A stretch of DNA of 64,000 nt from assembly GCA_015059965.1 (NCBI GenBank), contig SUZM01000002.1, forward strand, positions 164,384 to 228,383, in the 5' to 3' direction. The translations under genes and the position numbers were made by a program. This document shows, piece by piece, positions 35,980 to 45,192 of the stretch. The stretch comes from Rikenellaceae bacterium (GTDB lineage: Bacteria > Bacteroidota > Bacteroidia > Bacteroidales > Rikenellaceae). The notes under the pieces are model-generated. The model had not been told where the DNA came from. It did no database searches and saw nothing but the letters and a program-made list of their open reading frames with translations. Positions within the stretch are counted from its first letter, which is position 1; every line of letters starts with the position of its first letter.

Positions 35980-37872
35980 ATGAGCAACCGCATTCAACTG
36001 CTACCCGAAGTGGTAGCCAATCAGATCGCTGCCGGTGAGGTGGTGAACCGTCCGGCATCGGTCGTCAAGGAGATGATGGAGAACGCGGTGGATGCCGGCG
36101 CAACGTGTGTGATGGTCAATTTCCGCGATGGCGGCCGCGACCTGATCCAGATTGTGGACAATGGCTGCGGCATGTCGCCCGTGGATGCCCGCATGGCCTT
36201 TGACCGCCACGCCACAAGCAAGATCCGCTCGGTGGAGGATATCTACAAACTCCACACCTTCGGTTTTCGCGGTGAGGCGTTGGCCTCGATAGCGGCCGTG
36301 GCCCAGGTCGAGTTGCGTTCGCGCACGGCCGAGGAGGAGTTGGGGACCCTTACGGAGATCAACGGCGGAGAGTTCGTCTCGCAGAAGACCGTGGCGGCTC
36401 CCGTAGGGTCGCAGTTCATGGTGCGCAACCTCTTCTACAATGTTCCGGCCCGACGTCGTTTTATGGAGAAATCGACCGTCTCGGCCACCCACATCAAGAC
36501 CGAATTTCAACGTGTGGCGCTTTGCAATCCGCAGGTGCGCTTCGACCTCTATAACAACGATGCTCCGGTTTATCATTTGGAGGCGGCGACCCTCCCGAAT
36601 CGTATTGTCGATGTGATCGGTCCCTCGATCCGCCACAACCTCTTGGAGGTGGAGGCCGAGACCTCGATTGTTCGGATCCACGGCTTTGTCGGGCGCCCCG
36701 AGGCGGCCAAGAAGACCAAGCCCGATCAGTATCTTTTCGTCAATGGGCGCTACTTCCGTTCGCCCTATTTCCAGAAGGCGCTCATGCGGGCCTACGAAAA
36801 ACTGATCCCCGAGGGGACCTTCCCGGCCTGTTTCCTCTACTTCGAGATCGACCCCGAGCGGGTGGATGTCAATGTTCATCCCCAGAAGACTGAGGTGAAG
36901 TTTGCCGACGAGGAGGCCGTGTGGCAGATTCTGAATGCCGCCGTGCGCGAGACACTCGGCAAGACGGGAGCCATCCCGATGATGGACTTCAGTGATGAGG
37001 GCAAGGTGGAGATTCCGGTGGCCGATCATACGGCCTTCTACCAGGAGCCCCCCTCGCGCTCAGACCTGAATTATAATCCCTTCCTGGAGTCGGCAGAGGC
37101 CGATGCGGCGACCCCATCGCGAGCGGTGATGCACGATTCCGGAGCCTTGTCCCCTGTGGCGGATCCGCTGTCCCGCGCTCCCCGTTCGGCCTCTTTCCGG
37201 AGCCAGGAATGGGGTGGGGTGGAGGAGTTTGCCTCCGAGTCGAATTTCGACTTTGTTGCCTCCGATGAGGAGAGCCTTCGGCAGTCGCTGCTTCCTGACC
37301 AGCACCCTGTAACCATTGCCGAGGCGTGGCCCCTTCAAGGGGGGTATGCGGCGGCACGGCGAGAAGGGCGTCTGTTGCTCCTGGATCTGAAGCGTGTGCA
37401 GGAGTGTGTGCTTTATGAGCACTACCTTCGCCTGCTGGGCAATGGATCGGCCGTAAGTCAGCAGTTGCTCTTCCCCGAACGGTTGATTCTCTCCGAGGGG
37501 GAGTATGCCGTTTTGGAGGAGAATCTGGTTGATTTTGTCGCCTTGGGTTTCGATCTGGAGTTGTGCGGCACCTGTGTGGTGGAGGTGCGAGGCATCCCCG
37601 CGGAGTTCTCTTCCGAAGGTTTCGATACGTTGCTCTATGAGCTGATTAGGCTCTTCGAGACACCGGTCGATGTCGTGGAGATGCGCCGAGAGCAGCTTGC
37701 GGCCACAATGGCGCGTTCAGGTGTGAGTCCGCGCCTGAACACCCTCACCTCCGAGGAGCTGCTCGAACTGTTAGAGCGCTTCCAGGGGTGTCGTGAGCAG
37801 GCCTATACCCCCCGCGGAAAGCGCGTGCTGGTGGAACTCGGGGCTGAGGAGTTGCGCGAAAAACTGGCCTGA
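35980..37872 (+). CDS. mutL: DNA mismatch repair protein MutL
   Basis: Couples mismatch recognition by MutS to strand removal. The 630 residues contain the GHKL ATPase motifs at the N-terminus: the helix with ENAVDAGA, IVDNGCGM, DRHATSK and GFRGEALASI. A variable linker (about 345-450) precedes the C-terminal dimerisation domain. There the endonuclease motif DQHA-x2-E-x4-E is altered to DLKRVQECVLYE (37384-37419): both Glu residues and the Asp remain but Gln-His-Ala are replaced. The nicking activity may therefore be lost or changed. Confidence 0.93.
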   Translation: MSNRIQLLPEVVANQIAAGEVVNRPASVVKEMMENAVDAGATCVMVNFRDGGRDLIQIVDNGCGMSPVDARMAFDRHATSKIRSVEDIYKLHTFGFRGEALASIAAVAQVELRSRTAEEELGTLTEINGGEFVSQKTVAAPVGSQFMVRNLFYNVPARRRFMEKSTVSATHIKTEFQRVALCNPQVRFDLYNNDAPVYHLEAATLPNRIVDVIGPSIRHNLLEVEAETSIVRIHGFVGRPEAAKKTKPDQYLFVNGRYFRSPYFQKALMRAYEKLIPEGTFPACFLYFEIDPERVDVNVHPQKTEVKFADEEAVWQILNAAVRETLGKTGAIPMMDFSDEGKVEIPVADHTAFYQEPPSRSDLNYNPFLESAEADAATPSRAVMHDSGALSPVADPLSRAPRSASFRSQEWGGVEEFASESNFDFVASDEESLRQSLLPDQHPVTIAEAWPLQGGYAAARREGRLLLLDLKRVQECVLYEHYLRLLGNGSAVSQQLLFPERLILSEGEYAVLEENLVDFVALGFDLELCGTCVVEVRGIPAEFSSEGFDTLLYELIRLFETPVDVVEMRREQLAATMARSGVSPRLNTLTSEELLELLERFQGCREQAYTPRGKRVLVELGAEELREKLA

Positions 37873-37918
37873 TCCCCTTTTTTCTGCCTCTGTGGCGCGG
37901 TGAAACGAGATATTTCAT

Positions 37919-37926
37919 TATATTTG
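37919..37926 (+). promoter_or_regulatory. -7 element upstream of the rhomboid gene
   Basis: Plus-strand TATATTTG at 37919-37926, 21 bp before the rhomboid start. There is no clear TTTG at the -33 spacing. Confidence 0.5.
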
Positions 37927-37947
37927 CGTATCCAAATCAAGTGAACG

Positions 37948-38610
37948 ATGTTTCGAACGAACTATTTTCAGACTCCGCCGGTGGTCAAGAATCTCATCAT
38001 TGCCAACTGTATTGCGCTGTTGGCTACCGAGTTGCTGCCCATCGGAGGCGATATAATCGGCTATCTGGCCCTCTTCAACCCCGAGAGCCCCTTCTTCCAC
38101 TCGTTTCAGGTGGTCAGTTATATGTTTCTGCACGGAGGCTTGGAGCACCTCTTCTTCAATATGTTTGCGCTGTGGATGTTCGGCCGCACGCTCGAGGCCG
38201 AGATCGGCAGCAAGCGTTTCCTGACCTACTACCTGGTCTGTGGTATCGGTGCAGCCCTGTTGCAGCTCGGGGTGGGGTGGTTGGAGTATGACCACGCCGT
38301 AAGAACCTATGGTGCCATGAGCCTTCAGGCGCGTGCGCTCCTGCAGGTGCCTACGGTCGGTGCTTCGGGTGCCGTCTTCGGTCTGCTGCTCGCCTTCGGT
38401 GTGATGCACCCCAATGCCGTGATTATGCTCATGTTCCCGCCGATTCCGATGAAGGCCAAGTGGTTTGTCGTGATCTATGGTCTCATTGAGCTCTTCTTCG
38501 GCATGTCGGGCCGTCAGCCCGGTGTGGCCCATTTCGCCCACTTGGGCGGTATGCTCTGGGGCTGGTTGCTGCTCATCTACTGGAAACGTCGTCGCGAAAT
38601 CTACTATTAA
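37948..38610 (+). CDS. Rhomboid-family intramembrane serine protease
   Basis: Cleaves substrates within the inner membrane. The 220 residues form about six helices. The catalytic serine lies in VGASGAVFGLLLAF and the partner histidine in GVAHFAHLGGMLWGW. The loop residues HGGLEHLFFNMFALW (His and Asn of the oxyanion hole) are intact, so it should be active. The EEP-family gene starts 6 bp after its stop. Substrates cannot be predicted. Confidence 0.93.
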   Translation: MFRTNYFQTPPVVKNLIIANCIALLATELLPIGGDIIGYLALFNPESPFFHSFQVVSYMFLHGGLEHLFFNMFALWMFGRTLEAEIGSKRFLTYYLVCGIGAALLQLGVGWLEYDHAVRTYGAMSLQARALLQVPTVGASGAVFGLLLAFGVMHPNAVIMLMFPPIPMKAKWFVVIYGLIELFFGMSGRQPGVAHFAHLGGMLWGWLLLIYWKRRREIYY

Positions 38611-38616
38611 TGGATC

Positions 38617-39756
38617 ATGGCCGAGTACTATCGCAGCGAAATACGAAGCGTGCATGCCTCGGGCAAGGAGCGCCGTAGCACTCCGGGTGTGATCGCCGAT
38701 ACGCTCGCAGCCCTGCTTACGGGAATCGCCGCTCCGGCGCTGATCCTCACCCTGATGGTCCCCTGGTTCACCCCCTCGGGACGTCTGTTGCCGATCTTGG
38801 GCCTGGCGGCCCCGGCCACCTATCTGCTCACCCTCTGTTTAGCCCTCTACTGGATCGCCCGTTGGCGTTGGCGCTGGGCAGCTCTTCCGCTCTTGCTGCT
38901 CTTTGTCGCCACCTTCCAACTCGACCTCTTCCTGCGCCTTCCCTTCTCCCGGGAGCGGGTCGAAGAGCCTCGTGTGCGGGGGTCGATCAAGCTCATCTCC
39001 TACAATGTCCGTCAATTCTACGGACTCGATGGCGAGTCGAATCGCGACAGCCTGATCGGTTGGGTGGGGCGCCAGAGGCCCGACATCCTCTGTTTTCAGG
39101 AGTTTACGCCCAATACGGGTCGTGGCTCGAAGGCCCTTGTCGATTCGTTGCTTGAGGCGGCCTCCGGGCGCACATACTTCTCCACCACGGGCGATACCGT
39201 TACCTCCCAGGCCATCTACTCCCGCTACCGCATCCTGCGCTCGGGCCGTACCTGTGCAGACCTTCCTGAGCTCCGCTCCATGTGGGCCGACCTGCTCGTG
39301 GGTGAGGATACGATCCGGGTCTTCAACTCCCATCTCCACTCCACGGCCATCACCTCCGATGATCAGCATTTCCTCTCGACCGAGACCTTTCTGCAGGATA
39401 CGGCTCGCGAGCAGAAGGTGCGCTCGATTATCGTCCGCTTTTCGGATAACAGCCTCCTGCGTGCCGCCCAGGCCGATACGATTGCCGGCGTGATCCGTCG
39501 GTCGCCGTTGCGTACCCTGGTTTGTGGCGATTTCAACGACACCCCCATCTCCTATGTCTATCGCACGATGCGTAACGACCATCGCGATGCCTTCTCCGAG
39601 GCCGGGCGCGGCTTTTCGTATACCTTCAACGGCTTCCGCAACCTGCTGCGCATCGACTATGTGCTGCTCGACCCCTCGTTTGAGGTGCTCGACTACCGAT
39701 CGCCGGCCCTCGACTATTCGGATCACCTCCCCGTGGTGGTCACCTTCAAGCGATAA
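38617..39756 (+). CDS. Endonuclease/exonuclease/phosphatase-family membrane protein
   Basis: A protein of 379 residues. Three N-terminal membrane helices (about 25-110) precede a periplasmic EEP-fold domain with the expected metal and catalytic residues: LISYNVRQFYG, PDILCFQEF, NSHLHS, VCGDFNDTP and YSDHLPVVV. Family members hydrolyse phosphodiesters in nucleic acids, lipids or phosphoinositides; the substrate here is unknown. It is tightly linked to the rhomboid gene (6-bp gap), as in many Bacteroidetes. Confidence 0.88.
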   Translation: MAEYYRSEIRSVHASGKERRSTPGVIADTLAALLTGIAAPALILTLMVPWFTPSGRLLPILGLAAPATYLLTLCLALYWIARWRWRWAALPLLLLFVATFQLDLFLRLPFSRERVEEPRVRGSIKLISYNVRQFYGLDGESNRDSLIGWVGRQRPDILCFQEFTPNTGRGSKALVDSLLEAASGRTYFSTTGDTVTSQAIYSRYRILRSGRTCADLPELRSMWADLLVGEDTIRVFNSHLHSTAITSDDQHFLSTETFLQDTAREQKVRSIIVRFSDNSLLRAAQADTIAGVIRRSPLRTLVCGDFNDTPISYVYRTMRNDHRDAFSEAGRGFSYTFNGFRNLLRIDYVLLDPSFEVLDYRSPALDYSDHLPVVVTFKR

Positions 39757-39773
39757 CCCCTTCATTTACAGTT

Positions 39774-40220
39774 ATGATACTCGATACCCTTGATCATGCT
39801 TCGCGCTATTTCGGCCTCAATCCGCGCCTCGAAAGAGCCTTTCGTGCCCTTGAGAGCCTCGATCTGGAGCAGATGGCTCCCGGTCGTTACGAAATTGACG
39901 GTGAGGAGATCTTTCTGAATCTGGCTCATGCGGAGCTGAAGCCCTCTGCTGCGGCGAAATTGGAGGTGCACAACCGCTATCTGGATGTGCAGCTGCTGTT
40001 CGAGGGGCGCGAGAGCTTCGGCTGGAGTCCCCGTGCAGAGCTTCGCGAGCCGGAGTCCCAATTCGATGCCGAACGTGATATACAATTCTTCGCCGATCCT
40101 CCGCAGACCTTCTATACGCTCGTCCCCGGACAATTTACCATCCTGTTCCCGGAGGATGCCCATGCGCCGCTTGTCGGTGAGGGGGCTGTCCGCAAGGCGA
40201 TCCTTAAAGTTCGTGTCTGA
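39774..40220 (+). CDS. YhcH/YjgK/YiaL-family protein
   Basis: A protein of 148 residues of the DUF386 cupin-like family. Relatives (YhcH, YiaL, EbgC) are linked to sialic acid and other sugar metabolism, possibly as mutarotases or anomerases. Recognisable segments are VHNRYLDVQLLFEGRESFGW, FTILFPEDAHAPLVGEG and the closing KAILKVRV, with His and Glu positions suited to metal binding. It lies 17 bp after the EEP gene. No sugar operon is adjacent, so the substrate is unknown. Confidence 0.88.
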   Translation: MILDTLDHASRYFGLNPRLERAFRALESLDLEQMAPGRYEIDGEEIFLNLAHAELKPSAAAKLEVHNRYLDVQLLFEGRESFGWSPRAELREPESQFDAERDIQFFADPPQTFYTLVPGQFTILFPEDAHAPLVGEGAVRKAILKVRV

Positions 40221-40261
40221 TTACGCTTCAAAGAGCTCATATATCCACTGACGGATTGCCC

Positions 40262-41626
40262 ATGCCGCGTCGCTTGTGGGCCATCCTGGCCGTCGCCTTT
40301 GGTGTCGGCCTCTCGGTCTTGGACTCCACGATCGTCAATGTTGCCCTGCCTACCATCGCCGGTGAGTTGGGCGTCTCGGAGTCTTCGTCGATCTGGGTCG
40401 TAAACGGCTACCAGCTCGCCACGGTGATGACCATGCTCTCCTTCTCGGCGCTGGCCAATCAGGTGGGCGTGCGCCGAATCTACCTCCTGGGCCTCAGCCT
40501 CTTCACGCTTGCCTCCCTGGGCTGTTTCCTGGCTCGCGACTTCGCCTCGCTGCTTGCGGCCCGCGTTCTTCAAGGGGTGGGAGCGGCCGCCATCACGAGC
40601 ATCAATACCACGGTCATCCGTTTCATCTACCCGAGCGACCGCCTCGGCCGCGGCATGGGACTGAATGCCACGATCGTCGCTGTCGCTTCGGTCGCCGGCC
40701 CCGGAGTTGCCTCGTTGATCCTCTCTATGGCCGACTGGCCCTGGCTCTTTGCCATCAACCTGCCGATCGGATTAGTCGCCATCCTTCTCAGTGCCCGTTT
40801 TCTGCCCGATAACCCCGAGCGCATGCAGGGCCGTAGGTTCGATTGGCGCGATGGTGTGATGAATGCCCTCTGCTTCGGCCTGTTGTTCACTGTCGCCGAG
40901 GCCTTTACCCGTGGTGTGAGCCTGTCGCTCTCCCTGCCGCTGCTCCTGCTGCTGCTCGTTGCCGGCAGGCTCTTTGTCCGCTCGCAACTTAGGAAGGAGA
41001 ACCCGATCCTGCCCTTCGATCTGCTGCGTATCCCGATCTTCTCCTTCTCGGTTGCCACCTCCATCTGCTCCTATGTGGCGCAGATGTCCGCCCTGGTCGC
41101 CTTGCCCTTCTTCCTGCAGCAGGGCCTTGGCCGCTCGGCTGTCGATACCGGCCTTCTGATGATGGCCTGGCCCCTGGTTACGATCTTCACGGCCCCTCTT
41201 GCCGGTCGCCTTGTCGAGCGCATCCATGCCGGTTGGCTCGGTGGTGTGGGATTGCTGACCATGGCCCTGGGCCTATACTTCTGCTCGCGCCTCGTGCCCG
41301 ATGACCCCACGGCGAAGGTGGTGGGGGCATTGCTTCTGTCGGGTGTGGGCTTCTCGTTCTTCCAATCTCCGAACAACAGTATCCTGGTCGCCTCGGCACC
41401 CCCGAGTCGCAGTGGCAGTGCCAGCGGTATGCAGGGTACAGCCCGCCTGGTGGGGCAGACCTCGGGGGCAGCCCTCGTGGCCGCACTCTTTCGGCTCTAT
41501 GCCCCCGCCGAGGGAAGCGTTGTGGTCCTCTCGGCCGCCGCCGCTCTCGCATTGCTCGGTGCCGGCTTCAGCTTTTCGCGCCTGCGCCTCCCCCTTCCCG
41601 AGGCTATTCGTCCAAAAAGAGGGTGA
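40262..41626 (+). CDS. MFS multidrug-type exporter (DHA2 family)
   Basis: A proton-driven exporter of 454 residues from the ATG at 40262; a TTG two codons earlier is also possible. It starts with LSVLDSTIVNVALPTIAGEL, the motif of the EmrB/QacA (DHA2) group, followed by WVVNGYQLATVMTM and the LSGFxR-like loop. About 14 helices can be counted. The motif C glycines (VASVAGPGVASLIL) that mark antiporters are present. No partner EmrA-type adaptor is adjacent. The substrate could be drugs, bile salts or metabolites. Confidence 0.88.
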   Translation: MPRRLWAILAVAFGVGLSVLDSTIVNVALPTIAGELGVSESSSIWVVNGYQLATVMTMLSFSALANQVGVRRIYLLGLSLFTLASLGCFLARDFASLLAARVLQGVGAAAITSINTTVIRFIYPSDRLGRGMGLNATIVAVASVAGPGVASLILSMADWPWLFAINLPIGLVAILLSARFLPDNPERMQGRRFDWRDGVMNALCFGLLFTVAEAFTRGVSLSLSLPLLLLLLVAGRLFVRSQLRKENPILPFDLLRIPIFSFSVATSICSYVAQMSALVALPFFLQQGLGRSAVDTGLLMMAWPLVTIFTAPLAGRLVERIHAGWLGGVGLLTMALGLYFCSRLVPDDPTAKVVGALLLSGVGFSFFQSPNNSILVASAPPSRSGSASGMQGTARLVGQTSGAALVAALFRLYAPAEGSVVVLSAAAALALLGAGFSFSRLRLPLPEAIRPKRG

Positions 41627-41813
41627 AATCGCCTATACCTATTTATATATACCGATAATCGGCTTTAAGGACCGGTATGCCTATTTTTGTTCGATTTGTC
41701 CTATTTTACTTACGAATTGCAACTATATATTAAAATAATTTAATAAACGGTTGCCAAAAAAGTGAAAAAAAGCAAAAAATTGTTATTCTGCTAACAATTT
41801 TAGGTGAATTTTG

Positions 41814-41844
41814 TTGTGTGAATGGAAAACTCTTCGTATATTTG
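41814..41844 (+). promoter_or_regulatory. Promoter of the susC operon
   Basis: TTG (41814-41816), 20 bp, then TATATTTG (41837-41844), about 43 bp before the susC start. It sits in a 261-bp AT-rich gap that contains no gene. Confidence 0.75.
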
Positions 41845-41887
41845 TATCGGACTTTTTATATTAACAAACCAATAAATTTAAACGCTT

Positions 41888-44800
41888 ATGATTAGAAAAC
41901 TTGTACTATCGTTAGTTGCAGTTTTGGGCGTAGCCACAATGAGTATGGCCCAAACGCAGGTATCGGGTAGAGTAAGCGGCGAAGACGGTGCTCCGATCAT
42001 CGGTGCCACCGTGTTGGTTGAGGGCACCACGACGGGAGCCTCGACCGGAATCGCCGGTGAGTTTACTTTGCGTGCGCCGGCCGACGGCACTCTGGTGGTT
42101 TCGTTCATCGGATACCAGACCCAGAATGTGCCCATCAACGGCCAGACCTCGATTGAGATCGTTCTCAAGGAGGAGAGCGAGCGCATTGACGACGTTATCG
42201 TCGTAGCCTTCGGTGAGGCCAAGAAGGAGGCCTTTACCGGTTCGGCTGCCGTGATGAAGTCGGATGACATCGCGAAGGTGCAGACCACCAACGCACTGAA
42301 CGCCCTGTCGGGTAAGGTGACGGGTGTGCAGATTACCAACGCATCGGGTCAGCCCGGTAACTCGTCGCCCTCGATCATCGTGCGTGGCGTCAGCTCGATC
42401 AATGCCGGTACGGCTCCGCTGATCGTGTTGGACGGTATGCCCTATGACGGTTCGATGGATTCGATCAACCCGAACGATATCGAGTCGATGACCGTCTTGA
42501 AGGACGCCGCTTCGAACGCCCTGTATGGTGCTCGTGGTGCCAACGGTGTGATCATGATCACCACCAAGCGTGCCAAGGGTCGTGATGCCATCGTAAATGT
42601 AGACATGCGTGTGGGAGTGAACTCGCGTGCCGCCAAGGATTACGACTATGTAGATGATCCGGGTGAGTACTACGAGCTGCACTATCGTGCCCTCTACAAC
42701 AACTACCTGAACTCGAACAAGTCGCCCCTGGAGGCTTGGCAGCTCGCCAACAACGACCTGATCGCCAACTCGGCATCGGGTGGTCTGGGTTACAACGTCT
42801 TCACCTATCCCGCATCGCAGATGCTGATCGGTCAGAACGGTAAGCTTAACCCCAACGCCACGCTGGGTCGTCTGGAGCACTACAACGGTCAGGACTACTG
42901 GGTTACGCCCGATGATTGGGTAGATGAGGTTTACGGTACGGGTGTTCGTCAGGAGTACAACGCTTCGATTTCGGCCACGACCGACCGCTCGAACTTCTAC
43001 GCTTCGTTCGGTTACCTGAACAACGACGGTATCGTTGAGAAGACCAATTATGAGCGTTACACGGCTCGTCTGCGTGCCGATTTCCAGGCCAAGAAGTGGC
43101 TGAAGGTCGGTGGTAACGTAGCTTATACGCACGACTCGTCGGAGTACTCGACCTCGGAGGGTGACTCGGGTTCGTCGGGTAACATCTTCTCGTTCACCTC
43201 GAAGATGGCTCCTATCTATCCGCTCTATGTGCGCGATGGTAAGGGTAACATCATGTACGATGAGAACGGTAACATCGTTTACGACTACGGTGATGCTTCG
43301 CAGCCCGGTGGTAATGCCGGTTTCAACCGTCCCGTTCACGCCGGTTCGAACGGTGTGGGTGCTCACATGATGGACGTTGCCGGTTATGAGAGCAACGCAT
43401 TGAACCTGAGCGGTTTCGCTGATGTAACCTTCCTCAAGGATTTCAAGTTCACCTTCAACGGTGGTATCTATTTCTCGGAGTCGGGTGAGACCCAGATGAC
43501 CAACCCCTGGTATGGTCAGTATCGTACCTCGAACGGTATGATCACCAAGTACCGCGGTCAGACCTTCACCTACAACCTCCAGCAGATCCTGAACTACACG
43601 AAGCAGATTGGCAAGCACAACATCAACGCCATGATCGGTCACGAGAATTATGTGGCTACCTCGGCTTCGTTGCAGGGTAACAAATCGAACATGTTCTCGC
43701 CCGATATGCTTGAGCTTCCGATGGCCATGAAGACGGTTTCGACCTCGTCGGGCAGCTCGGAGTACAACAACGAGGGTTACTTCTTCCGCGCTCAGTATGA
43801 GTACGATGGTCGTATCTTCGCTTCGGCTTCGTATCGTCGCGATGCATCGTCGCGCTTCCACCCCGATCATCGCTGGGGTAACTTCTGGTCGGTAGGTGCC
43901 GCCTGGTTGATCAACCGCGAGAACTGGTTCAAGGCCGACTGGGTTGATATGCTGAAGGTGAAGGCTTCGTATGGTTCGCAGGGTAACGATAACATCGGTT
44001 CGAACAACTACCGTCGTACCTGGGGTGTAACCGAGAGCGAGGGTATGCCTTCGGTTTCGATGTCGGGTATCGGTAACGAGAACATCACCTGGGAGACCAA
44101 CGGTAACCTGAACGTAGGTTTCGAGTTTGAGGTGCTGAAGAGCCGCTTGAGCGGTAACGTAGACTACTTCTACCGCAAGACGACCGACATGTTGTCGTTC
44201 TTCTCGGTTGCTCCTTCGGCCGGTTACTCGGGTTACTACAAGAACGTGGGTGATATGGCCAACCAGGGTGTCGAGATCGAGCTGAACGGTACGGTGATCC
44301 GCTCGAAGAACGTAAACTGGAACATCAACGCCAACATTACCTATGTAAGAAATGAGGTGCTTGAGCTGGCTGAGGAGAACAAGACCGCCAAGGATATGTT
44401 TGACCTGGATGGCAAGCAGTACTTCGGTTACGGTTCGGGCAGCCACGCCTTCGTGGAGGGTGCTCCTCTCTACTCGCGCTACGGTAAGGCCTATGCCGGT
44501 GTGACCGACAAGGGTGAGTCGATGTGGTATATGTGGGACATTAAGTACCTGAAGGATGCCAACGACAACCTGGTCCTGGACAAGGATGGTAACCCGCAGG
44601 AGGTAAGCCGCTCGCTGACCACGACGACCAACTTCTCGGCTGCCGACAACTTCGTAATGGAGTCCTCGATGCCTGAGTGGTATGGTGGTTTCGGTACGTC
44701 GATCGAGTTCTATGGTGTTGATTTCACGGCTAACTTCTCGTACCAGCTCGGTGGTAAGGTTTATGACGGTGACTATGCTGCTGCCATGTCGTCGCCTACG

Positions 44801-45163
44801 GCCGGTTCGACCGGTCAGGCCTACCACAAGGATTTGTGGAACGCCTGGACGCCCGAGAATCCCAATTCGGATATTCCTCGCTTCCAGTTCGGTGACCAGT
44901 ACACTGCTGGTTCTTCGGATCGTTTCTATGTATCGTCGAACTACTTGAGCCTGAACAACCTGACCCTGGGTTATACCTTCCCCCGCAAGTGGATGTCGAA
45001 GATCGGTATTCAGCGTCTGCGCATCTATGTAGCTTGCGAGAACGTATGGTACTGGTCGGAGCGTGACGGTCTTGATCCTCGTCAGAGCATTACGGGTGGT
45101 GCTTCGCAGGCCTACTATTCGCCGGTTCGCACCATCTCGGGTGGTCTTAACCTGACCTTCTAA
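41888..45163 (+). CDS. SusC/RagA-family TonB-dependent outer-membrane transporter
   Basis: A 1091-residue outer-membrane barrel that imports large ligands with a SusD lid, powered by TonB. Seen in order: signal peptide (to about 21; LVLSLVAVLGVATMSMAQ), carboxypeptidase-D regulatory-like domain (about 25-95), TonB-box region (IDDVIVVAFGEAKKEAFTGS), plug (NALSGKVTGVQITNASGQPG), then the barrel ending in an aromatic residue (GGLNLTF). There is no N-terminal secretin/STN extension, so it is unlikely to signal to an anti-sigma factor. Codon use is very uniform, suggesting high expression. susD follows by 29 bp. No hydrolase is linked, so the ligand (glycan, peptide or other) is unknown. Confidence 0.95.
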   Translation: MIRKLVLSLVAVLGVATMSMAQTQVSGRVSGEDGAPIIGATVLVEGTTTGASTGIAGEFTLRAPADGTLVVSFIGYQTQNVPINGQTSIEIVLKEESERIDDVIVVAFGEAKKEAFTGSAAVMKSDDIAKVQTTNALNALSGKVTGVQITNASGQPGNSSPSIIVRGVSSINAGTAPLIVLDGMPYDGSMDSINPNDIESMTVLKDAASNALYGARGANGVIMITTKRAKGRDAIVNVDMRVGVNSRAAKDYDYVDDPGEYYELHYRALYNNYLNSNKSPLEAWQLANNDLIANSASGGLGYNVFTYPASQMLIGQNGKLNPNATLGRLEHYNGQDYWVTPDDWVDEVYGTGVRQEYNASISATTDRSNFYASFGYLNNDGIVEKTNYERYTARLRADFQAKKWLKVGGNVAYTHDSSEYSTSEGDSGSSGNIFSFTSKMAPIYPLYVRDGKGNIMYDENGNIVYDYGDASQPGGNAGFNRPVHAGSNGVGAHMMDVAGYESNALNLSGFADVTFLKDFKFTFNGGIYFSESGETQMTNPWYGQYRTSNGMITKYRGQTFTYNLQQILNYTKQIGKHNINAMIGHENYVATSASLQGNKSNMFSPDMLELPMAMKTVSTSSGSSEYNNEGYFFRAQYEYDGRIFASASYRRDASSRFHPDHRWGNFWSVGAAWLINRENWFKADWVDMLKVKASYGSQGNDNIGSNNYRRTWGVTESEGMPSVSMSGIGNENITWETNGNLNVGFEFEVLKSRLSGNVDYFYRKTTDMLSFFSVAPSAGYSGYYKNVGDMANQGVEIELNGTVIRSKNVNWNINANITYVRNEVLELAEENKTAKDMFDLDGKQYFGYGSGSHAFVEGAPLYSRYGKAYAGVTDKGESMWYMWDIKYLKDANDNLVLDKDGNPQEVSRSLTTTTNFSAADNFVMESSMPEWYGGFGTSIEFYGVDFTANFSYQLGGKVYDGDYAAAMSSPTAGSTGQAYHKDLWNAWTPENPNSDIPRFQFGDQYTAGSSDRFYVSSNYLSLNNLTLGYTFPRKWMSKIGIQRLRIYVACENVWYWSERDGLDPRQSITGGASQAYYSPVRTISGGLNLTF

Positions 45164-45192
45164 ACATCAACGCTTAAAAAGAATAGAGAGTT

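Noticed and set aside
41912..44827. Open frame of 971 codons on the minus strand opposite susC
   Set aside because: The susC gene on the other strand has full domain support. The antisense product is Val, Thr and Arg-rich without motifs.
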